DNA from: DASVHS01 sp035468985
GTDB lineage: Bacteria; Acidobacteriota; Thermoanaerobaculia; Gp7-AA8
Length of the DNA: 64,000 nucleotides
Direction: 5' to 3'
Assembly: GCA_035468985.1 (NCBI GenBank)
Contig: DATISF010000038.1
Coordinates: 124,001 to 188,000 of the forward strand
The notes beneath the pieces are model-generated. The model was not told where the DNA came from. It did no database searches and was given only the letters and a program-made list of their open reading frames with translations. How positions within the stretch are numbered: position 1 is the first letter of the stretch; the number at the start of each line of letters is the position of its first letter. Positions 8,144 to 16,802 of this stretch are shown here, one piece after another. A program made the position numbers and the translations under genes.

Positions 8144-9874
8144 TCAGCGGACGGCCGGCAGGATCGATTGAGGAACCAGTTGCACCGACCAGCGGCCCCA
8201 TGACGCGAAGTCGCCGTACGCGCTGCCGGTGAAGCCGATCACCAGATCGAGCTCGGGGAAGACCAGAACGAGTTGTCCGCCGTTGCCGCCGCTCTCGTAT
8301 TCGGTGTAGGTGCGGCCGCCGGCTTTCAGGTGGTGGATGTGCCAGCCCCACCCGTACTGATGATCGACATCGAAACGCGGCTGGAATTCCGAATGAACCT
8401 CCAGCGACTGACGAACCCACTCCCGGCTCACGATCCGCCGGCCGTTCCATGTGCCGCCGTCGAGGTAGAGCTGACCGAGCTTGAGCTGATCGCGCGGCCG
8501 GATGCGTGCGCCGCCACCCATGTAGGCCTCGCCGGTCGGCATGAGGTTCAAGTGGTAGCGGTGGAACTGCAGGGGACGCGCGTAGCCTTCGTAGAACAGA
8601 TCGGGGAGCCACTTCCCCGAGGCTTTGGCCGCGGCACCGCCGGCCAGATTCAACTCGGCGGAGCAGTAGTACGCGCGACGGCCGCCGGGATCATGAGCCA
8701 TCGGCGCATCGAGCGCGTACTTGTACCAGTCGGGTTGCGCCGTCTGATTCTGCATCGTGCCTTCGTTGAGCAGCGCATCGGGACGATCGTCTTCGTCGCA
8801 GTCGTAGCCGGCGGTCATCGACATCAGATCGCCGAGCTTCATCTTCGCCTTCCGCCCGTCCCACTTCGCGAACGGCGCATACGATTCGAAGAGGCCATAG
8901 ACGGGAGTGTCGGGACCGACCTTGGCACCCTGCCGGCGCGCGATTCCGACGAGCATCGGAGCGAACGTCTTCCCCGCCGAGCGGGTGTCGTGCGGACGCT
9001 CTGCGTCCCAGCCGTAGAAATACTCCTCCAGCACCAGCTTGCCGTGCCGCGCGATGAGCAGACTATCGATGAGCAGCGCCGGATCGCCGGCAGCGATTCT
9101 CTCGATCAGCTTCGCGATCGGACCGGGGTCGATGCCAGCGTCAGCGAGCGTTGCCGTCGGCCAGCCGTCATCCTCGGCAATGGGTGGGCGGTACACATAC
9201 GATCGTTCCGCGGTGATGCGCGGCGACAATGCGACCGTCTCCGCGGCGTTGCGTCGCGTGAGCGCGACCGGCGGCAAGCCGGAGACGAGCTCGAGACGAA
9301 GGTCGTCGGCGCCGTCCCAGGTTCCCTCGATGGTGCTTGACGGATCATGTTTGTCTGTGAGCAAGAGGCGCGTCCCGGTGAGCCGCACATCGAATCCGCG
9401 GCGGCGGAACCAGTTGAACTCCGGATTGCGGACCGTGGCGGACATCGATCCGTCGACCGCGTGAGCGATCGAAACGTAGAACGACGTCCGCTCCTCGAGT
9501 GGCACGACGTCGCCGCGCCACACCCGCCCTTTTACCTGTCTCAGAACGACGGGCGTCGCCCACGTGTTGAACTGGAGAGGCGACGGGGGCTGGATCCACT
9601 GGCCGGCGATGCTGCGCGAATCGGCCGAGACGCGGCCGCGAAATTCGCCCGCCCCTGCCGGAAGCTTGAAAGAAACAGCGGCTCCGCTCGACTCGACTGC
9701 AACGTTGAACCCGCCGAGGAGCGCGCGCCACGGCTCACTCCGTGCGTCGATCGTGAGCTGGCCACGCGCCGGCGATTCGCGAATCATCTCCACACCCCAG
9801 AGACCGGTGAGGTCTTTCTCGGGTGCCGCGTTCGCCGGCAGCGCGAGAGCGACGAGGAAAGCAGCGATGAGCAT
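8144..9874 (-). CDS. Exported class C beta-lactamase-like serine hydrolase
   Basis: 576 residues from an ATG preceded by a strong AGGAGG, giving a signal peptide MLIAAFLVALALPANA; a longer open frame upstream is ignored because it would read through the operator region. The first half (to about residue 245) is a beta-rich domain without recognised motifs. The second half is a beta-lactamase-family fold with the nucleophile tetrad SAGK (DTRSAGKTFAP), a YCSAELN element in the Y-x-N position, and GWGWHIH near the end. Family members are D-amino peptidases, esterases or related hydrolases acting in the periplasm. It is transcribed divergently from the GntR regulator across a double palindrome, so it is the likely target of that regulator. 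Confidence 0.82.
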   Translation of the reverse strand: MLIAAFLVALALPANAAPEKDLTGLWGVEMIRESPARGQLTIDARSEPWRALLGGFNVAVESSGAAVSFKLPAGAGEFRGRVSADSRSIAGQWIQPPSPLQFNTWATPVVLRQVKGRVWRGDVVPLEERTSFYVSIAHAVDGSMSATVRNPEFNWFRRRGFDVRLTGTRLLLTDKHDPSSTIEGTWDGADDLRLELVSGLPPVALTRRNAAETVALSPRITAERSYVYRPPIAEDDGWPTATLADAGIDPGPIAKLIERIAAGDPALLIDSLLIARHGKLVLEEYFYGWDAERPHDTRSAGKTFAPMLVGIARRQGAKVGPDTPVYGLFESYAPFAKWDGRKAKMKLGDLMSMTAGYDCDEDDRPDALLNEGTMQNQTAQPDWYKYALDAPMAHDPGGRRAYYCSAELNLAGGAAAKASGKWLPDLFYEGYARPLQFHRYHLNLMPTGEAYMGGGARIRPRDQLKLGQLYLDGGTWNGRRIVSREWVRQSLEVHSEFQPRFDVDHQYGWGWHIHHLKAGGRTYTEYESGGNGGQLVLVFPELDLVIGFTGSAYGDFASWGRWSVQLVPQSILPAVR

Positions 9875-9891
9875 CAGGCCTCCTGTGGTGA

Positions 9892-9921
9892 TTGTATACA
9901 ATAGGCATTGGTTGTATACAG
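9892..9921. promoter_or_regulatory. Paired TTGTATACAA operators between a hydrolase and a GntR regulator
   Basis: TTGTATACAA (9892-9901) is a perfect 10-bp palindrome and is repeated with one mismatch as TTGTATACAG (9912-9921). The centres are 20 bp apart, about two helical turns, so two dimers could bind the same DNA face. GntR/FadR-type regulators bind short TNGTNNNACNA-like palindromes, which fits the divergent regulator. The proximal copy ends two bases before the regulator ATG and the distal copy lies just upstream of the hydrolase ribosome site, so occupancy would block both genes. Confidence 0.72.
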
Positions 9922-9922
9922 C

Positions 9923-10624
9923 ATGACGAAGGCCGCCGCCAATCGAGTGGAAACGGCTCCCCACGGCGAGCGCGCCGCGGTGGCCTACCTCCGGCTGCTC
10001 GATCTCATCGTTCGCGGACGGCTCCAGCCAGGTTCCCGCGCCGTCGAATCCGAGCTCGCTCTCCGCATCGGCGTCAGCCGCACGCCGATGCGCGAAGCGC
10101 TGGCCCGCCTGGCAGGCGAAGGGTTCCTCCAGCCGTGCACCGTCGGCCGGCGGACGGAGCTGGTCGTGGCGCCGCTATCCCTCGCCGGCATGCGGGAGCT
10201 GTGGGAATTGATCGGCGGACTCGAGGCCATCGCCGTTCGCAGCGTCTCGCGCATGGGCCGCGACCAGCGCCGCCAGCTTGCCGCGGCGATGGCCGAAATC
10301 AACGACGAGCTCTCCGCGGCAGTGACACGGCGGCCGCGTGACGTCGATCGCATCTCCGAGCTGCAGACCGAGGTTCACGTCTGCTTCATGGATGCATGCG
10401 CGGCGACGATTCTTCGCCAGGTTTACGATGCCGTGCGGCCGCACGTGCAGCGATACGAGTGGGTGTTCTGCTCGAATGACCGCGCCAAGTACAGGCCGTC
10501 GATCGAAGAGCACCGCGAAATCATCGACGCGATCGCCCGGGGCGATGGCCGCGGCGCGTCCGTTCTGATCGAACAGCATTGGACCGCGGCCGCCGATCGC
10601 ACCGCCGTGCTCATCAAACCGTGA
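9923..10624 (+). CDS. GntR-family regulator with FCD domain
   Basis: 233 residues from the ATG at 9923; a TTG 15 nt upstream is in frame but would place the operator inside the coding region. The winged helix (AYLRLLDLIVRGRLQPGSRA, VSRTPMREALARLAGEGFL, about residues 20-70) is the GntR signature. The all-helical C-terminal part carries the three His positions of metal-binding FCD domains: EVHVCF, EEHREI and EQHW. FCD regulators usually respond to carboxylates such as sugar acids or amino acids. The effector here is unknown; the divergent serine hydrolase and the gene itself are the probable targets. Confidence 0.87.
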   Translation: MTKAAANRVETAPHGERAAVAYLRLLDLIVRGRLQPGSRAVESELALRIGVSRTPMREALARLAGEGFLQPCTVGRRTELVVAPLSLAGMRELWELIGGLEAIAVRSVSRMGRDQRRQLAAAMAEINDELSAAVTRRPRDVDRISELQTEVHVCFMDACAATILRQVYDAVRPHVQRYEWVFCSNDRAKYRPSIEEHREIIDAIARGDGRGASVLIEQHWTAAADRTAVLIKP

Positions 10625-10631
10625 CGCGCGC

Positions 10632-12476
10632 TCACCGCGTCGCATGCGGGCGCATGATGTCGGACAAGAGATCGGGCGTGCCGGCGATGCGCTCGAGATG
10701 CGGGAAACGCTCGCCGCCGCTGGAGTCGATCCGGAACGTTCCGGCGAATGAGGCCTGTTCCACGCCCACGTTGAGCGGTGTTTTCGCGCGAAGCTCTTCG
10801 CGCAGAACGTCGCCGTCGAATTTGCGGCCGTTCACCGACGTGATCTTCATTCCCGGCACGAGCCCCGCTCGATACGCGGGACTTCCGTAGACGACATCGG
10901 AGATGGTGCCGTCGTTCTTCACCCAAAGCCCGAGGGAGAAGCTGGCGTCGACGAGTTTGCCGGTGCGCTCGCGCAGCGACAGGTACCAGTTCGGCGTCTC
11001 GTTGTAGACGAGCCGCCAGCCGGAAGCCTCGAGTGCTCCGAGCGGCGGATGCACGTTCACGCGGTACACGCGCGATTCGATGAACGCGCGCCAGTCGTTC
11101 GGGACGACCTGGTTGAGCGCGGCGGCGACGTCGTCGAGCGTGTACGCCTTCACGTTCGGCGCCGCGGTCGCTCCGCCGAAAAAGATCTTCGCGAAGTCGT
11201 CCAGCGACTTCTTCCCGCCGCTCTTCGCCCGGATCGTCGTATCGACGTCGAGCCACACCAGCATCGACTCGTCGTAGTAATCGAGCGCGCGGCGGTACGG
11301 GACCTCCTCGTTCGGCGCCATGCCGATCGACTGCACGGTCACCGCGGTATCGACGAGCGGCCGCCACGTGCGTCCGGGGCGGTTGACATCCTGATTCGCG
11401 GAGACCCACGCCGCGTAGTCGCGATCCTCTTCCGGCGTGCGCATGCCGCTGCGCGCGCTGAGCACGAGGTCGCCGAGGTAGCGGGTCATGCCCTCGTAGA
11501 CGAAGAGGAGCTCGCCGAGCATCGGCGCCTGGTAATCGGGCGTGGCCAGGCCGGCCGGGCGGCGGTACTTGCCGTTCCACGAATGAACGAACTCGTGGGA
11601 GAGGATCGTGATCGTGCGCGCGGCCTGATCGGGATCCGTGAGGCCGCGCTCGACCTGCCGGATGTCGGTTGACTCGTGATGCTCGAGGCCCTGCGGCTCG
11701 ATGAGATCGCTCAGCGTGACCAGCCAGCGGTAGCCGCGATAGTGCCGCGCGCCGAAGAGCGCGTCGGTTTCGGCGACGAGATTGCGGATGTTGGCGATGC
11801 GCGCGTCGGTCATCGCCAGTGCCGGAGCGGAGTCGGCGGTGATCGTGATGTGCTCGCGGCCGTCGTCGGCAATCGGGACGGTGCGCAGGAACGCGCCGGC
11901 CACGACCGGCGAATCGACGAGTGTGGTCAGCGAAACGGGAACGAAGTCGATCCGCTCCGCAGTCTGCGCGCTCACCGGCAGCGCCGTGTCGAATTTCCAG
12001 CCGGCCGGAAGGCGTACCGAGGCGCGGTACGTCAGCTGATCCGTCGGAATGCCGGCCGGATAGAGGACCACGTGATTGAAGAGGATCAGCAGCAGGTTCT
12101 GCGTCGCGTTCGCCGACTCACCGTAACCGCCGGCGAAGGTCGACGAGGGCGAGAGGTAGTCGAAGTCGATATCGATCGCGTTCGCGCCCGCGGGAACCTC
12201 GACATGAAACGCGAACATGTCGGCGCCGTCGCGCGACCAGGTGATCTCCCGATCGCCCGCGCGCACGTGCAGCCCGGCCATCTGCATGAGAGGCCCAGTC
12301 GGCATGTGCTCGCCGGGGATCCACTTCGGATAGACCAGCGTCATCGGCCCGCTCTTCGCGGGGAGCGTCAGGTGCGTGTGAAAGACCCCACGCCGCGCGT
12401 CAGTGGCGTCGACGAACACGGTCTGGGCGAGCGCGGCCTGGGCGACGAACAGAGCGATACAAAGGAGGCGCTTCAT
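10632..12476 (-). CDS. M61-family metallopeptidase with C-terminal PDZ domain
   Basis: 614 residues with signal peptide MKRLLCIALFVAQAALAQ. An N-terminal beta-rich domain (about 20-200) precedes a gluzincin catalytic domain with HEFVHSWN at residues 294-301, the zinc-binding HExxH plus the W-N typical of the M61 glycyl-aminopeptidase family; the third ligand Glu is probably in LFVYEGMTRYLGD. A PDZ domain near the C-terminus contains SPAYRAGLVPGMKITSVNG. The enzyme should act in the periplasm or outside on peptides. It ends eight bases from the converging GntR gene. The start lacks a Shine-Dalgarno but has TACGAT 8 nt upstream. Confidence 0.9.
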   Translation of the reverse strand: MKRLLCIALFVAQAALAQTVFVDATDARRGVFHTHLTLPAKSGPMTLVYPKWIPGEHMPTGPLMQMAGLHVRAGDREITWSRDGADMFAFHVEVPAGANAIDIDFDYLSPSSTFAGGYGESANATQNLLLILFNHVVLYPAGIPTDQLTYRASVRLPAGWKFDTALPVSAQTAERIDFVPVSLTTLVDSPVVAGAFLRTVPIADDGREHITITADSAPALAMTDARIANIRNLVAETDALFGARHYRGYRWLVTLSDLIEPQGLEHHESTDIRQVERGLTDPDQAARTITILSHEFVHSWNGKYRRPAGLATPDYQAPMLGELLFVYEGMTRYLGDLVLSARSGMRTPEEDRDYAAWVSANQDVNRPGRTWRPLVDTAVTVQSIGMAPNEEVPYRRALDYYDESMLVWLDVDTTIRAKSGGKKSLDDFAKIFFGGATAAPNVKAYTLDDVAAALNQVVPNDWRAFIESRVYRVNVHPPLGALEASGWRLVYNETPNWYLSLRERTGKLVDASFSLGLWVKNDGTISDVVYGSPAYRAGLVPGMKITSVNGRKFDGDVLREELRAKTPLNVGVEQASFAGTFRIDSSGGERFPHLERIAGTPDLLSDIMRPHATR

Positions 12477-12484
12477 GAGCGCGG

Positions 12485-12499
12485 ATCGTAACGTAGAAT
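12485..12499. promoter_or_regulatory. Divergent -10 elements for two apparently leaderless genes
   Basis: The 29-nt gap between the M61 gene (start 12476, minus) and the zinc-ribbon gene (start 12506, plus) holds TACGAT on the minus strand (12490-12485) and TAGAAT on the plus strand (12494-12499). They end 8 and 6 nt from their start codons, leaving no room for a leader. No convincing -35 hexamer is visible on either side. Confidence 0.45.
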
Positions 12500-12505
12500 C
12501 GCCGC

Positions 12506-13138
12506 ATGCCGGTGATCGCCTGCCCCGATTGTGGCCGTGATGTTTCGACGCTCGCCCCCGTCTGCCCGCATTGCGGCCGCCCCTCGCCCGCCGGCACCGC
12601 GCCGATCGCCGCCGCGCCGGCGCCGGTCGCGGAACAGACGTTGTGGCGAGGCACGCCGTCGGCGATGAAGCTCGTGGGCCGCGTCGCGGAGATCGTCCTG
12701 ATCGTGATCGTCGTCCCGCTGATCTTTCGTTGGTTCTCGGGACGGGCCCTCGATATCGAGATGGCGGCGAAGATCATGCGCGCGGGCTGGCTCGTCACCG
12801 CCGCTCTCGTGATCATCGAGCTCGTTCGCTTCTTCAGCGCGCTGCTGAGGCTTCGCAGCACGATCTACACGATCACCAATCAGCGCGTGATGATCGAGCG
12901 CGGCCTGGTGACAAAGAGCCTGAGCGAGATCGATCTGCGCTACGTCGACGACACGCAGTTCTTCCAGGGCCTCGTCGACCGCCTCCTCGGCATCGGCGAT
13001 GTGACGGTGATCTCGTCCGACAAGTCGACGCCCGTCTATGTGCTGCACGGCGTGCACGACCCGCGCGCGCTACGCGAGATGATCCGCACGAACTCGTATC
13101 AGGTGAGCCAGCGCCAGCTCTTCACCCGCGCCACGTAG
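12506..13138 (+). CDS. Zinc-ribbon plus bacterial PH-domain membrane protein
   Basis: 210 residues. The N-terminus has CPDCGRD and CPHCGRPS, a double CxxC zinc ribbon (residues 6-26). After a linker come two hydrophobic segments (about 60-75 and 90-110) and a bPH2-type PH domain (YTITNQRVMIERGLVTKSLSE, then VTVISSD) to about residue 190. The layout is that of small membrane-anchored PH-domain (YdbS/YvbH-like) proteins, whose role is mostly unknown but probably concerns the envelope. Downstream is a REP-like palindrome. Confidence 0.8.
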   Translation: MPVIACPDCGRDVSTLAPVCPHCGRPSPAGTAPIAAAPAPVAEQTLWRGTPSAMKLVGRVAEIVLIVIVVPLIFRWFSGRALDIEMAAKIMRAGWLVTAALVIIELVRFFSALLRLRSTIYTITNQRVMIERGLVTKSLSEIDLRYVDDTQFFQGLVDRLLGIGDVTVISSDKSTPVYVLHGVHDPRALREMIRTNSYQVSQRQLFTRAT

Positions 13139-13145
13139 GGTCGAC

Positions 13146-13216
13146 GGGGTCAGAGCTTCGTTTCGCCCGTTTTTCTACCGCTTGGAGGAAAAGCGGCTAA
13201 ACGAAGCTCTGACCCC
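13146..13216. repeat. REP-like palindrome GGGGTCAGAGC element
   Basis: A perfect 18-nt inverted repeat, GGGGTCAGAGCTTCGTTT at 13146-13163 and its complement at 13199-13216, encloses a second stem CCGCTT/AAGCGG. Ends of the form GGGGTCAGAGC are typical of REP/BIME elements mobilised by RAYT (TnpA-REP) transposases. No transposase is in the window. The element supplies the last codons and the TAG stop of the ThDP enzyme at 13175. Confidence 0.75.
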
Positions 13217-14887
13217 GGCCCGGGCGAGGAACCGGATCCGGTCCTTCCACGGCAGGCGGCCGAACGCCGTCTTCACGACGCCGCGGGTGAAGAACGTCTT
13301 GCGCGAGTAATCGATCGCGACGTCGACGGCGATCGGGCGCTTCCCGTCGATCTGCTGCAGGACCGCGGGGATGTCCGAATCGCGATCGAGATGGACGCAC
13401 TCGACTCCGACGCCTTTGCAGATCGCCGCGAGATCGTAGTCGGGCAGCTCGCTCTCCGATTTTCGGCCGAACGCGGTGCTCTGAAATTGTGCGATCTGCG
13501 CGAGCTCGCGGTCGCGCAGCACGAAGATCGCCGCGGGAACGTTGAGCGCGGCAGCGGTGAGCAACTCGAGACCCGTCATCAGAAATGCGCCATCGCCGGC
13601 GAGCGCGATGACCGGCGTGTCCGGCGATGCGAGCTTCGCCCCGATCGCCGCCGGGACCGCGTACCCCATGCATGAGTAATCGACCGGCGCGAGCAGTTTT
13701 CCCGGCTTCTCGAGAACGAGACCCTCCACGGCCAGGAACGTGCCGTTGCCGCTGTCGGCGGTGAAGATGGCCTCGCGGCCGAATCGTTCCTGCAGCGACC
13801 GAAGCAGCAGCCCGGGCGAGACGCCGTCGCTCGATGGCGCGAAGATCTCGGAGAACGCTTCCTCGCGCCCGCGGCGAATCGCGTCGCGCATGCCCGCATC
13901 CGGCGTGCGATTCGGAATCCGCGGAAGGAGCGCGCGGAGAAACGCCGCCGCGTCGGCGATGACGGGAAGCTCGGCGTGATAGTTGCGGCCGGCCGCATCG
14001 GGATCGATGTCGACATGAATGAGCGGGCCGACCGGCGGCGCGCCATAACTGCCGGTTGCCACTTCGCCGAATCGACAACCGATCGCCAGCGTCGCATCGC
14101 ACGTCGCGGCGACCTTACGCGCGAACGGAGGAGCCGCCGCGCCGAACCCGGGCCACAACGCCAGCGGATGCGTCTCGGGAAACACGCCTTTGCCCTGGAA
14201 CGTCGTCGCCACCGGCGCATCGAGACGTTCCGCAAGCGCGATCAGGTCGTTGCGCCCCTGCGCGGCGCCGAGCCCTGCGTAGATCAGCGGCCTTCGCGCG
14301 TTCGCGAGGATTGCCACAGCGCGATCGACCTCGATCGGACTCTCAACCGGACGGGGCGCCTGGAGAGCCGGCGGCGCGTCGGGAAACTTGAACATGTACA
14401 AATTCGCCGGAATCTCGACGAACACGGGCCCGGGCCGCCCTTCGCGCGCCACCGCGCAAGCGCGCCGGATCGTCGGATAGATCTCCTGGCCGCTCTTCGG
14501 CCGGAATGTCCCCTTCGTCACCGCCGCGGCGATCGACTGCTGATCGACATCGTGAAGCTGATACGCCATTCCGCTGTCGTTGCGGATCCCACATCCGAGG
14601 ACGAGCATGGGGATGCAGTCCATGAAGGCCTCGGCGATGCCCGACATCGCGTGCGTCAATCCCGCGCCCGGGACGACGTTGACGCAGGCCATGACTCCGC
14701 TGGCGCGCCACGCCGCGTCGGCCATGAAGGACGCACTCTGTTCGTCGGTGACGAGAACCGCACGCACCTTCTCCGATTCGGCGAGGACGTCGTAGAGCTC
14801 GATGTTGTGCGTGCCCGGAATTCCGAACGCGAGGCGGATGCCCTCGTCCTCGAGCGCGCGCAGAACGAGTTGCGCCCCGGTCATCAT
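13175..14887 (-). CDS. ThDP-dependent decarboxylase/synthase (acetolactate synthase-like)
   Basis: 570 residues from the ATG that overlaps the GMC oxidoreductase stop in ATGATGA. Three domains of the ALS/benzoylformate decarboxylase family are clear: N-terminal pyrimidine-binding domain with the catalytic Glu in TDEQSASFMADAAWRASG (near residue 50), a central domain, and a C-terminal cofactor domain with the diphosphate motif GDGAFLMTGLELLTAAALN. Paired with an alcohol oxidoreductase it more likely cleaves or joins a 2-oxo acid or aldehyde than serves valine/isoleucine synthesis, and no regulatory subunit is nearby. The C-terminal residues VRASFSRFSSKR are encoded by the REP-like palindrome, so the native end has been replaced. 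Confidence 0.85.
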   Translation of the reverse strand: MMTGAQLVLRALEDEGIRLAFGIPGTHNIELYDVLAESEKVRAVLVTDEQSASFMADAAWRASGVMACVNVVPGAGLTHAMSGIAEAFMDCIPMLVLGCGIRNDSGMAYQLHDVDQQSIAAAVTKGTFRPKSGQEIYPTIRRACAVAREGRPGPVFVEIPANLYMFKFPDAPPALQAPRPVESPIEVDRAVAILANARRPLIYAGLGAAQGRNDLIALAERLDAPVATTFQGKGVFPETHPLALWPGFGAAAPPFARKVAATCDATLAIGCRFGEVATGSYGAPPVGPLIHVDIDPDAAGRNYHAELPVIADAAAFLRALLPRIPNRTPDAGMRDAIRRGREEAFSEIFAPSSDGVSPGLLLRSLQERFGREAIFTADSGNGTFLAVEGLVLEKPGKLLAPVDYSCMGYAVPAAIGAKLASPDTPVIALAGDGAFLMTGLELLTAAALNVPAAIFVLRDRELAQIAQFQSTAFGRKSESELPDYDLAAICKGVGVECVHLDRDSDIPAVLQQIDGKRPIAVDVAIDYSRKTFFTRGVVKTAFGRLPWKDRIRFLARAGVRASFSRFSSKR

Positions 14888-16401
14888 GCCAGCGCTCCGA
14901 TGTCCTGGCGGACGCTTTCTGCAACGCGATCGGCGAGCGCCATGATCGTGAGATAGGGATTGATCTCGAGCGAATCGGGAAAGAGGCTCGCATCGGCGAC
15001 GCGCAGCCACGGCAATCCGTGCACGCGGCCCCGCGAGTCGGTCACGGAGTCGTTCGCGTCATCTCCCATTCCGCAACCGCCCATGAGGTGCGCGGCGGAG
15101 ACCGAGATCTTTCCCGGCTTGAAGTGGCGCGCATCGATGCGCTTGTCGATCGAGGCAACTTCGCTCACGTCGAGCAGCGGAGGATCGGCGGACGGCGCGT
15201 GAACGCGGAGCGCACCGGCGGCGAAGAAGATCTTCGCCGAGGCACGCGTCGCGCGGACGAGCGCGGCGATCGTCTCCTCGGTGAAGCGGTAATGAACGCG
15301 CGGCTTCCCGTCGCTGTCGACGCTGACCCGATTGCCCGGCACTGCCTTGTCGCACGCGAGCACCAGGATCATCTGCAGCCGCCGGAACGCGCGCATGAGC
15401 GTGGAGTGCGGCGCGCCGAATCCGGCGAGATTCTTCGCGGTCGTGAACGGGAAATACATGCACGTCTCGAGGACGAATCCCTCCTCGACCGCTCGATCGA
15501 GAAAAAAGCTCTTCGGGTGTCCGACGTCGTTCGTGATCTCGCGCGCGTGCTCCCCGACGAGAATGTGCGCCGGGTGGCAGGTGAATCCCTCGCCGACTCG
15601 CTTCGGCAGTCCCGGCAGTTGCGACCGCAGGAGCAACGCAGGAGTCCCGACAGCACCGCCGGCGACGACGATGATCTTCGTCCGGATGCGGTACTCCCCG
15701 GCCGCCCATTCGGACGGACGTCCTTTTGCGCCTTCGGGCTTGCGGTTCACGCGAACGACCACGGCATGATCCTCGATCCGCAGTGCTTCGGCGCGCGTCA
15801 CGATATGCACGCCGCATCGCTCGGCGGACGGCAGCTGCACCTGATCGGTCCCCTGTTTCGCCCCGTTCGGACATCCGAGGTTGCAGAGGCTCGATCCCTG
15901 GCAGCCTTTGATGTTGACCGGAAATTGTTCGGCGTGGAAGCCGGCGCGACTGCAGCCCTCGACGAACAGGCGATTGTTCTCGTTGATCTCTTCGTCATCG
16001 AGCAAATGCACGTTGTTCTGCCCGGCGAACTTGCGCGCACGAGCGTCCAGATCGGCGTGCTCCAGGCCCGGCACGCCCCATCCTCGAATGACTCGCTCCG
16101 GCGGCTGCATCGACGTGCCGGTGTAGACCACCGTCGAGCCGCCGTACGCGCGGCCGAACGCCAGCGTCATCGTTCCTTCGGCCGTTAGAAATCCGCCTTC
16201 GTCTTCGTAAAGAGCCGGAGCCATGTCGAGCTCGCGTCCGGTGAACTCGTTGCGAGTAAAGCGGGGACCTTGTTCGACCAGCAGCACCGTGCGTCCCGCG
16301 GCGACGAGCGGTCCGAGCTCCTGCGCCACAGTGCCGCCGCCGGCGCCCGATCCGATGATCACGACGTCGAAGGATTTCTCGATCAACGCCGCACCTTCCA
16401 T
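14884..16401 (-). CDS. GMC-family FAD oxidoreductase, long-chain alcohol oxidase-like
   Basis: About 505 residues. An N-terminal FAD Rossmann motif (DVVIIGSGAGGGTVAQELG) and the C-terminal GMC block (HLMGGCGMGD with the His, then INPYLTIMALADRVAESV) define the family. A Cys-rich stretch GCQGSSLCNLGCPNGAKQG in the middle resembles that of long-chain fatty alcohol oxidases and cholesterol-oxidase-like members. ATG at 16401 is used here; a TTG at 16386, 7 nt after GGAAGG and overlapping the upstream stop, is an equally credible start. It overlaps the small upstream gene and is followed by the ThDP enzyme with a 4-nt overlap, so the three form one operon. Confidence 0.85.
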   Translation of the reverse strand: MEGAALIEKSFDVVIIGSGAGGGTVAQELGPLVAAGRTVLLVEQGPRFTRNEFTGRELDMAPALYEDEGGFLTAEGTMTLAFGRAYGGSTVVYTGTSMQPPERVIRGWGVPGLEHADLDARARKFAGQNNVHLLDDEEINENNRLFVEGCSRAGFHAEQFPVNIKGCQGSSLCNLGCPNGAKQGTDQVQLPSAERCGVHIVTRAEALRIEDHAVVVRVNRKPEGAKGRPSEWAAGEYRIRTKIIVVAGGAVGTPALLLRSQLPGLPKRVGEGFTCHPAHILVGEHAREITNDVGHPKSFFLDRAVEEGFVLETCMYFPFTTAKNLAGFGAPHSTLMRAFRRLQMILVLACDKAVPGNRVSVDSDGKPRVHYRFTEETIAALVRATRASAKIFFAAGALRVHAPSADPPLLDVSEVASIDKRIDARHFKPGKISVSAAHLMGGCGMGDDANDSVTDSRGRVHGLPWLRVADASLFPDSLEINPYLTIMALADRVAESVRQDIGALA

Positions 16402-16781
16402 CCGCGAACATCGGCGCGGTAGCCGATCGCGTCGCGCGCGGCATCGCGGCTGTAGTAGCCCATGAAGACGAGCGTGCGCAGCCCCCAGAATCCGCGGCGC
16501 ACCAGGAGCAGCGGCGCGTTCTGCACGCCTTCGAGAAATGCGATGCGGTTGGCGGAATCGAGCGCGCCGAACGTCTTCCCGAATCGGATCAGGGGAAGAA
16601 CGTTCAGCGCGCGAACGAGAATCCGAAGCTGCCGGCGGATCGACTCCGGCCGCGAAGTGAGACCGCGCTCGATGATCTGCTCGAGCTCGTCCCACCCGCG
16701 CTCATCGAGCGTCCCGGCTTCGGGAACAATCGTGACGGCGAGCTTCCGGAAGATTGAGCGGACGGGAGCAAACGTCGTCAC
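16383..16781 (-). CDS. Gluconate 2-dehydrogenase subunit 3-like small protein
   Basis: 132 residues starting with GTG. It has FRKLAVTIVPEAG and a helical body, as in the small (subunit 3) partner of membrane-bound GMC dehydrogenases, but lacks the usual Tat signal and is hydrophobic only in patches (NAPLLLVRRGFWGLRTLVFMGYYS). Its gene overlaps the GMC gene downstream, matching the normal order small subunit then large subunit. It probably stabilises or localises the oxidoreductase. TACAAT lies 7 nt before the GTG and no Shine-Dalgarno is seen. Confidence 0.72.
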   Translation of the reverse strand: MTTFAPVRSIFRKLAVTIVPEAGTLDERGWDELEQIIERGLTSRPESIRRQLRILVRALNVLPLIRFGKTFGALDSANRIAFLEGVQNAPLLLVRRGFWGLRTLVFMGYYSRDAARDAIGYRADVRGWKVRR

Positions 16782-16802
16782 GACGCTGATTGTATGGCGG
16801 GC

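Noticed and set aside
8144..9964. Longer start of the serine hydrolase at 9964
   Set aside because: It would place the double operator inside the gene and lose the signal peptide; AGGAGG directly precedes the ATG at 9874.
13146..13216. Insertion sequence
   Set aside because: There is an inverted repeat but no transposase and no target duplication; a REP-type element fits better.
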